From JAFGLZ01 sp964390905 (GTDB taxonomy: Bacteria; Planctomycetota; Phycisphaerae; UBA1845; JAFGLZ01): a DNA stretch of 64,000 nt. The notes below the pieces were generated by a model. That model saw only the letters and a program-made list of their open reading frames with translations, was not told the DNA's origin and ran no database searches. Shown one piece after another: positions 58,866 through 64,000 of the stretch (positions within the stretch are counted from its first letter, which is position 1; every line of letters starts with the position of its first letter). A program made the translations under genes and the position numbers. Where the stretch lies: positions 42,175 to 106,174 of the forward strand of contig CAYMLO010000007.1 in the NCBI GenBank assembly GCA_964390905.1, in the 5' to 3' direction.

Positions 58866-60749
58866 CTATTTGCTTGCTTTTTGGGAGGCCTTCTGCACGT
58901 ACTGTGCACGGCCCTCAAGCATGTAGTCCCAGACGCCCTCTTTCCAGGTGGCTACGCGGCGTTTCTCCAGGTCGGTGCTGGCCAGCTTGACGGCCTGGTC
59001 CATCAGGGCGCCGAGCTCCTCCATGCGTACGGACGTGCCGAGCTGGCCCCACGATCTCTCCGGTGTCGTTCCCACCACGCCTTCCTTGCGGTTGATTTCG
59101 GAAATGCGATCGTAGAACGCCTTCATCGGCTTGCTCGCCGCGCCGAAGTAGCGCGAGAAGAACTCGTCCAGGAGTTTCTTGTAGTCGGTGTCGGCATTGA
59201 AGGCGGTCTGCATGTACAGGTAGTAGTCCAGTTGTTGCCCGATGCCGCACAGGAAGACCCCCCGCACCCCGTCACGGTGGTAACGCTTCACCCAGCGAGA
59301 GATGACATCGGGCATGAAGCAGGGAAAGCACTTCCACTTCTGGATGAGGGCGGGCTCCATGGGGTGGTGGAAGTAGTTCCACAGGTGGACCCGCCGTCCC
59401 TTCTGGGCGACCCACTGCTGGTAGAAGGTCACGTCATTGTCGAAGACCGTCTTCTGATAGCCGTAGCATATCTGTACGCACGGGGCCACCGCGACGTTTG
59501 GTTCGAGCTTGAACGTGGGTGGGTAAGAGTAGATGTGGTAGGCCAGCGCGACGATGTACTTGTCCGGATGCGTCTTGGCCACCTCTTTCGCCACGGCGTT
59601 GACGAAGGCGAAGACGTAGTCGCTGGCCGTTCCTGAGCCGAAGTGGCCGGGCTTAGCGCGCTTCTGTCCGGGGGCGAGGGCGGCCTGGCATCGCTTGCAC
59701 TTGCACCAGTTGGCGTTGTCTCCCGGGACGATGGCGAAGTACTCGCCGCAGGCCGGCTGGAGGCCTTTTGTTCCCTTGCCGTCGAAGAAGTCCCGGGCGT
59801 CCTGGGCGACCTGCTTGACCAAGTCCGGGTTGGTCAGGCAGAGCTGCCGCCAACTGCCCTTGCCCGTCTGGCCGACGGCGAAGAACTCCGGCCGGCTGCG
59901 TTCCCACAGCTCGGGATGGGCGGGATCCTTCTCGAGGAACCGCGCCTGGAAGCTCGAGAACGAATGGTTGCCCGCCCACTTCTCGCCGCCGAACCGCAGC
60001 CGCCTGTAGTAGAGATACCTCTGCTCATTGGTGGGGCTGTTCCACTGAGCCTTGATGATCGGCCAACCCCCGCCGGCGCCGTGGCGGTGCTTGAGCGAGG
60101 GCAAACGGCGGATCTCTGCGGGCGGGACCGACAGCGTCTTTGTTGACGGGAGCACGACGTTCAGGGGGGTCGGACCATACCAGCGCACGTCGCAGAAGCG
60201 CTCCAGGAAGTCGTACGTCGCGTAGCACGTTCCCTGATCGTCCAACACGCCGGGCAGCTCGATGGCTCTGCCTCCTGCGTCCTTACGGCCCACGGCCTTG
60301 TCGTAGTCGATCTTCTGCCGCCACCAGGCGAGGGGGCGTAAGTGCGTGTCGCAGCCGGCCTCTTTTCGGTTGGCCTCGTTGTCTTCCCAGTCGCGGCCCA
60401 TCAGGACGACCGTGTTGTCCTTGATACGGATGAGGTACTCCTGCGGCTTGAAGTCCTTTCCCTTCAGCCCGAGCTTGCGCGTGGCTGCGCTTGGGCCCAC
60501 CAAGATGCGCGCGCCTTTCGCCGTGTCGTCGGGCCCTTTGATCGGAATCAGGGCACCGGTGATCTGCTCGATGTGATGTTGTAGCTCCAGCGCCGCCAGG
60601 CGCGCCGCCGGCGTCGGGTTCTTCGCCGTAACGATGGCGCCGGCGGGCTTCCCATCGAGGACGATCGTGGCAGCATCCGCCACGGTCCAACCTTGTAAGC
60701 CCAAGAAGGTCAGCGCTGCTAATGTGACTGCGCCCATTCCACGTAGCAT
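58866..60749 (-). CDS. DUF4838 glycosidase-like exported protein
   Basis: The 627-residue protein starts at ATG 60749 behind GGAG. The signal peptide is VTLAALTFLGLQGWTVADA. Residues about 28-130 form an N-terminal domain like the small GH20b domain (ARLAALELQHHIEQITGALI), followed by a barrel of the DUF4838 family with IVPGDNANWCKCKRCQA and FVNAVAKEVAKTHPDKYIVA. DUF4838 proteins are relatives of GH20/GH67-like enzymes and are frequent in planctomycetes. The C-terminus is helical and Lys-rich. It shares strand with the URO-D-family gene upstream (79 bp gap), possibly one transcript. Substrate unknown. Confidence 0.85.
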   Translation of the reverse strand: MLRGMGAVTLAALTFLGLQGWTVADAATIVLDGKPAGAIVTAKNPTPAARLAALELQHHIEQITGALIPIKGPDDTAKGARILVGPSAATRKLGLKGKDFKPQEYLIRIKDNTVVLMGRDWEDNEANRKEAGCDTHLRPLAWWRQKIDYDKAVGRKDAGGRAIELPGVLDDQGTCYATYDFLERFCDVRWYGPTPLNVVLPSTKTLSVPPAEIRRLPSLKHRHGAGGGWPIIKAQWNSPTNEQRYLYYRRLRFGGEKWAGNHSFSSFQARFLEKDPAHPELWERSRPEFFAVGQTGKGSWRQLCLTNPDLVKQVAQDARDFFDGKGTKGLQPACGEYFAIVPGDNANWCKCKRCQAALAPGQKRAKPGHFGSGTASDYVFAFVNAVAKEVAKTHPDKYIVALAYHIYSYPPTFKLEPNVAVAPCVQICYGYQKTVFDNDVTFYQQWVAQKGRRVHLWNYFHHPMEPALIQKWKCFPCFMPDVISRWVKRYHRDGVRGVFLCGIGQQLDYYLYMQTAFNADTDYKKLLDEFFSRYFGAASKPMKAFYDRISEINRKEGVVGTTPERSWGQLGTSVRMEELGALMDQAVKLASTDLEKRRVATWKEGVWDYMLEGRAQYVQKASQKASK

Positions 60750-60828
60750 TGTCGGTCTCCTATCAGAAGGGACCCTCTGGTCGGTTTCTGTCTTTGGCTT
60801 CCCGTCTTGCGCTCGCGTTCTGCGAAGG

Positions 60829-61929
60829 TCAGACGTCCGTCAGTTCGGGGTAGCGGCCGTATTCGCGAGCGGCTTCGACCATGGCGACGTAGTTCTCGGG
60901 TTTGCAGCCGGGATGAATGGTGTTGGATGAACTGACGATGTAGCCGCCGCCCGGCGCCGCGGCGGCGAGGGTCTGCCTCACGCTTTCGCGCACGTCGTCC
61001 GGGGTACCGGACACAAGCAGGTCGGCGCAGTCGATGTTGCCCATGATACAGAGGCGGCTTCCGAACTCGCGTTTGGTCTCGCCGATGTCCATGCATTGGG
61101 GTTGGACGGGATGGAGGGCGTCGAAGCCCTCCTCGATGAAAGCAGGAACGAACGGCGTGATCGCGCCGTCGCTGTGCTTCGCGGCCTTGATCCGGTGTTT
61201 GTGCGCGTGTTCCACGATCTGGCGGTGATACGGGCCGATGAACTCCTCATACTGGGCTCGGCCCATCAAGGTGCTCTTGGTACAGGCCAGATCGCATTCG
61301 AGGATGATGAAATCAGCGCCTTGCTCGGCGACCTTCTCCACGGCTTCGAGGCAGTAGTCCGTGGCCATACGGGCCAGGTCGCGTGCGAGGCCTGGGTTCA
61401 GGAGGTAGTCCAGGAGCAGGCTCTCCATGGAGCCGCGCAGGCACCAGCTGATGTAGAACGGTCCGGACATCATGTACGACACCGCTCTTTCGGGGAAGTT
61501 CGAGCGTGCGAGCATCAACTGGAGAAGGTCCTCGTCCTGCGGACGACGGAGCTCGAAGCGTTCCAGGTCAGCGGCATCCTTGATCGGGCCATCGACCGGA
61601 TAGGGCTCGCCGAAATCGCTGCAGTGGAACACCACGCCGTTGGCGTCGCGCACGTGGTCGCGATCGATCCTCTCGAAGGGGGCACCGTTCACGGTATCGA
61701 TGCCGTCGAGGTCCAACCCCCGGACCATGGCGACGAATCCGTCGATGAGCTTCAGGAGCTCGTCTTCGTCCATGTCAAAGAAGAGCTTCGGGGCGGGGAG
61801 CTTGTCTTCGGCCACGAAGCTCCGCGCGAGCGAGATGATACTGGCCTCGTTGAAGGCGAGTTCCCAGATGGGGACCCGGTCGGGCTGTCCTCTGCCCAGC
61901 GCGGTCAGGATTCTCTCTCTACCGTTCAC
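60829..61929 (-). CDS. URO-D/MtaA-family protein (uroporphyrinogen decarboxylase-like)
   Basis: The 366-residue protein starts at GTG 61929. It has the family pattern: ERILTALGRGQPDRVPIWEL, a glycine-rich GYIVSSSNTIHPGCKPENYV end, and IKAAKHSDGAITPFVPAFIE in the middle. True HemE has an N-terminal RxPVWxMRQAGR motif, which is absent, so heme synthesis is unlikely. Planctomycetes carry many such paralogues, often near carbohydrate genes; related proteins are methylcobamide:CoM-type methyltransferases. Substrate unknown. Confidence 0.8.
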   Translation of the reverse strand: MNGRERILTALGRGQPDRVPIWELAFNEASIISLARSFVAEDKLPAPKLFFDMDEDELLKLIDGFVAMVRGLDLDGIDTVNGAPFERIDRDHVRDANGVVFHCSDFGEPYPVDGPIKDAADLERFELRRPQDEDLLQLMLARSNFPERAVSYMMSGPFYISWCLRGSMESLLLDYLLNPGLARDLARMATDYCLEAVEKVAEQGADFIILECDLACTKSTLMGRAQYEEFIGPYHRQIVEHAHKHRIKAAKHSDGAITPFVPAFIEEGFDALHPVQPQCMDIGETKREFGSRLCIMGNIDCADLLVSGTPDDVRESVRQTLAAAAPGGGYIVSSSNTIHPGCKPENYVAMVEAAREYGRYPELTDV

Positions 61930-62120
61930 GGTCTCGCCTCATCCTGGTCGGTTTCTGGCCAGTGTCACCTTGATCTGAGGACCCGCTCGGAGATCGTATC
62001 ACGTCTTCGGCTTGACGGATACCTTCTCCCATGCGAACGCCGTTGCGGGCAGCCCGGGGTGGGAATAGGATGCGGCGCTGCTGTAGAAGAGACAGCTGAC
62101 ATCGAGAAGGAGCCGAACCC

Positions 62121-63503
62121 ATGGTCAATCGAGCAGGGGTCATCCTCATCGCCGTCGTTGCCGGCGGTCAGGTGGACACCCAAACGGCGGCGGGCGACGG
62201 GCGGCCGACCGTGCACCTGGTGAGCAAGATCGACGTCAAGGACTTCGGCGCCGAGACGATCCGGATAGGCGATCTGAATGGGGACGGCGCTCCGGATCTG
62301 CTATTCGTTCAGAACGTCCGCGGGCCGCGCAAGATCACCTGCCTGACGGCGACGACGATCTTCGGCGAGGTCCTTTGGCGGACAGGGAAGCCCTCCCGCG
62401 ACAACGGATGCATCTACTGCGATCTGCCGGTACAGATTTATGACTGGGACAGCGACGGTCGGAACGAGGTCATGTACGTTCGCCAGGCCGTTTACGCCGA
62501 GCCGCCCTATGACGGCAAGAGCGTCCGCGAGCGAGCCTCTCGCTACGAGGGCAACGCGACGATGGTCGTTCTGGACGGGCGGTCGGGCAAAGAGGAAACG
62601 TCGTTTCCCCTGCCGGCCCCCGCCGACGACTGTTTTCTGTTCGCCGACCTCACCGGGCGCGGGAGGCGAACCGACCTGGTCGTCAAGGACCGATACTGGA
62701 ACATGTGGGGGGTCTCGCACGCGGGCAAGGTCCTGTGGCATTGGGCCGGCTCGACGGGCCATTTCCCCGCCATCGGCGACGTGGACGATGACGGCAAAGA
62801 CGAGGTGTTCGTCGGCTTCGCCCTGATCGACCACGACGGGAAGGTCCTTTTCAGCAAAGACCCCAAGGGGCATCACCAGGACGCCGTCTACATCGTCAGA
62901 TCGGCTGATGGGAAGTGGCGGCTGTTGTCCGGCAATCACGGCCTGTACTGCCTGGCGCCCGATGGCAGCGAATACTGGCACGGCAAGTTCGGCGAGGTGC
63001 AGCACGTGGTGGCCGGTCGGTTTCGGTCTGATTCACCGCTCCAACTCGCCGTCATCGATCGCACGCCCGTGCCCGCGCATCGGCGTGACAAGAACGCCTG
63101 GGCCATCCTCTATCTGTACGGCCTCGACGGCAAGATGATCTGGCAGCGAAAGCAGGAGAAGGGCGCCTGGGCGATCGGGACCGTGGCCGTCAACTGGTTC
63201 GGCGCCGGCAGACCGCAGGGCATGCTGGTCTACGGGCAGTCGGTGTATGGGCAACGTCCTCCTCAGCCCGCGGTGATTTACGGCGGACAGGGCGACATCG
63301 TGGAGACGCTGCCGATGCACTACGCGCCCTTGCCCGATGAGAAGCGGTTCTGCACCGACTACTACGCGCTGGCGGCCGACGTATGGGGCGACAGCCGCCA
63401 AGAGGTGATTCTGTTCGGCTCGAGAGGCGCGTGCATCTACGCCAATGCCCGGCCGCTGGAAGCTCCTACACTGTACAACGAGACACTGTATCCGGGCATG
63501 TAG
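62121..63503 (+). CDS. Secreted FG-GAP/rhamnogalacturonan-lyase-like beta-propeller protein
   Basis: The 460-residue protein starts at ATG 62121 behind AAGGAG. A leader (GVILIAVVAGGQ) precedes a beta-propeller with calcium-binding D-x-D-x-D-G loops: IGDLNGDGAPDLLFV, IYDWDSDGRNEVMYV and IGDVDDDGKDEVFVG. The end (YNETLYPGM) and the architecture resemble rhamnogalacturonan lyase propellers (PL11 type), but the catalytic set cannot be confirmed by eye. It likely binds or cleaves polysaccharide outside the cell. It is divergent from the URO-D-family gene. Confidence 0.75.
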   Translation: MVNRAGVILIAVVAGGQVDTQTAAGDGRPTVHLVSKIDVKDFGAETIRIGDLNGDGAPDLLFVQNVRGPRKITCLTATTIFGEVLWRTGKPSRDNGCIYCDLPVQIYDWDSDGRNEVMYVRQAVYAEPPYDGKSVRERASRYEGNATMVVLDGRSGKEETSFPLPAPADDCFLFADLTGRGRRTDLVVKDRYWNMWGVSHAGKVLWHWAGSTGHFPAIGDVDDDGKDEVFVGFALIDHDGKVLFSKDPKGHHQDAVYIVRSADGKWRLLSGNHGLYCLAPDGSEYWHGKFGEVQHVVAGRFRSDSPLQLAVIDRTPVPAHRRDKNAWAILYLYGLDGKMIWQRKQEKGAWAIGTVAVNWFGAGRPQGMLVYGQSVYGQRPPQPAVIYGGQGDIVETLPMHYAPLPDEKRFCTDYYALAADVWGDSRQEVILFGSRGACIYANARPLEAPTLYNETLYPGM

Positions 63504-63665
63504 CGTCGTCATTGGCTGAGCGGGTTGCAGGAATGCTTGGACGGTCTGCACGAATTGGGTGACCCGCTTCTTGAGAGGTGGGCCACACGAATCCGAATGG
63601 AAACTGGCGGCCCCTACCTCTGACGGGATGGGATACCCGACGGGACTCTCCGACCGAGGACGGTA

Positions 63666-64000
63666 TTAACCTCCCTGGGTCAGGACTCGCTGCAGATTGA
63701 TGATCTGCCGGGCGATGACCCATCGGTAGACGTCGAACGCCTCGGGCTCCCACAGGTCGTCGTACTTGTACTTCTCCTGCACCTCGATGGAATCCCAGAC
63801 GAACTTCAGGTCGGCCTCGGCCTGGTCGGCCGGTCCGGCCTGGCCCGCCTTGCGGGCGCGCTCGATCCATCGCTGCAGCGTGGTGATGTAGCGGCCGTCG
63901 TCGATGCCCTCGCGATACGCCTCCCACATCATGACCGGGATGGGGCTGGCGTCGTCGTCGGTGCGGTTGAAGAAGTCCATGTAGCTTCCGTCGAGGTAGT
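63666..64000 (-). CDS. DUF4091-like protein, C-terminal part only
   Basis: The frame is open to the window edge; the start lies beyond 64000. The visible 111 residues include VMMWEAYREGIDDGRYITTL, matching the C-terminal RDGLEDYAYV-type signature region of DUF4091/GH123-like proteins, then helices (AEADLKFVWDSIEVQEKYKY). It would be the third DUF4091-type gene in the window. Nothing can be said of its N-terminus. Confidence 0.6.
   Translation of the reverse strand, partial: YLDGSYMDFFNRTDDDASPIPVMMWEAYREGIDDGRYITTLQRWIERARKAGQAGPADQAEADLKFVWDSIEVQEKYKYDDLWEPEAFDVYRWVIARQIINLQRVLTQGG

Noticed and set aside
1..64000. tRNA, rRNA and CRISPR arrays
   Set aside because: Intergenic regions were read for cloverleaf-like or regularly spaced direct repeats; none were convincing.

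Overview
The window is about 64 kb of GC-rich, gene-dense bacterial chromosome. Its content points to Planctomycetota, probably a Phycisphaerae-like lineage. This is inferred from gene content, not from a marker phylogeny. The main indicators are many exported DUF4091, DUF4838, DUF4159, sulfatase, heparinase and sialidase-fold proteins, a GyrA with the fluoroquinolone-determining positions changed to Val83 and Pro87, and rpsT next to a TPR gene. I see no rRNA, tRNA or CRISPR array.

Layout. (1) 1-11.3 kb: exported carbohydrate-active and envelope proteins: a TIM-barrel hydrolase cut by the window edge, a tandem nitrilase-fold protein, a minus-strand run of GH-like and DUF4091 proteins, and a toroid/double DUF4159-like protein. 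(2) 11.4-19.4 kb: housekeeping: TPR protein, ribosomal protein S20, a TlyA-type rRNA methyltransferase without its S4 domain, GyrA, and a large secreted TPR protein. (3) 19.4-30.1 kb: a Mu-like virion cassette with terminase, portal, protease/scaffold, cement-like protein, major capsid, gp36 and gp37, followed by six structural-looking proteins. No transposase, integrase, replication, lysis, sheath, tube or tape-measure gene is visible. Every ORF is open and several are joined by TGATG stop/start overlaps. (4) 30.1-32.7 kb: pgpA, pgsA and rimO on the minus strand. (5) 32.8-40.8 kb: heparinase II/III-like lyase, TMTC-like GT-C membrane protein with TPRs, enolase-superfamily racemase/OSBS, and a Tat-exported Asp-box (sialidase-fold) protein. 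(6) 40.9-53.7 kb: a mosaic stretch with a lower-GC two-domain NDT/TIR-like protein, a phosphotransferase, a phosphodiesterase-fold hydrolase, small zinc-ribbon and secreted peptides, birA, a polytopic membrane protein, a decayed MNT/HEPN toxin-antitoxin locus present in two partial copies, and a GT-C glycosyltransferase between those copies. (7) 53.7-64 kb: a second carbohydrate-related region with a class II aldolase-like protein, DUF4091 proteins, a sulfatase, a DUF4838 protein, a URO-D-family protein and an FG-GAP/rhamnogalacturonan-lyase-like protein.

How it fits together. The exported hydrolases, lyase, sulfatase and Asp-box protein are what an organism feeding on complex, sulfated or acidic polysaccharides would carry. 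No SusC/D-type importer is visible. The most unusual elements are the intact but head-only Mu-like cassette, the duplicated and eroded MNT/HEPN locus whose second copy has become the 5' end of a glycosyltransferase gene, and the orphan NDT/TIR-like protein. Two ORFs (the TMTC-like protein and the polytopic membrane protein after birA) have implausible C-terminal tails starting at poly-C runs, which suggests homopolymer frameshifts.
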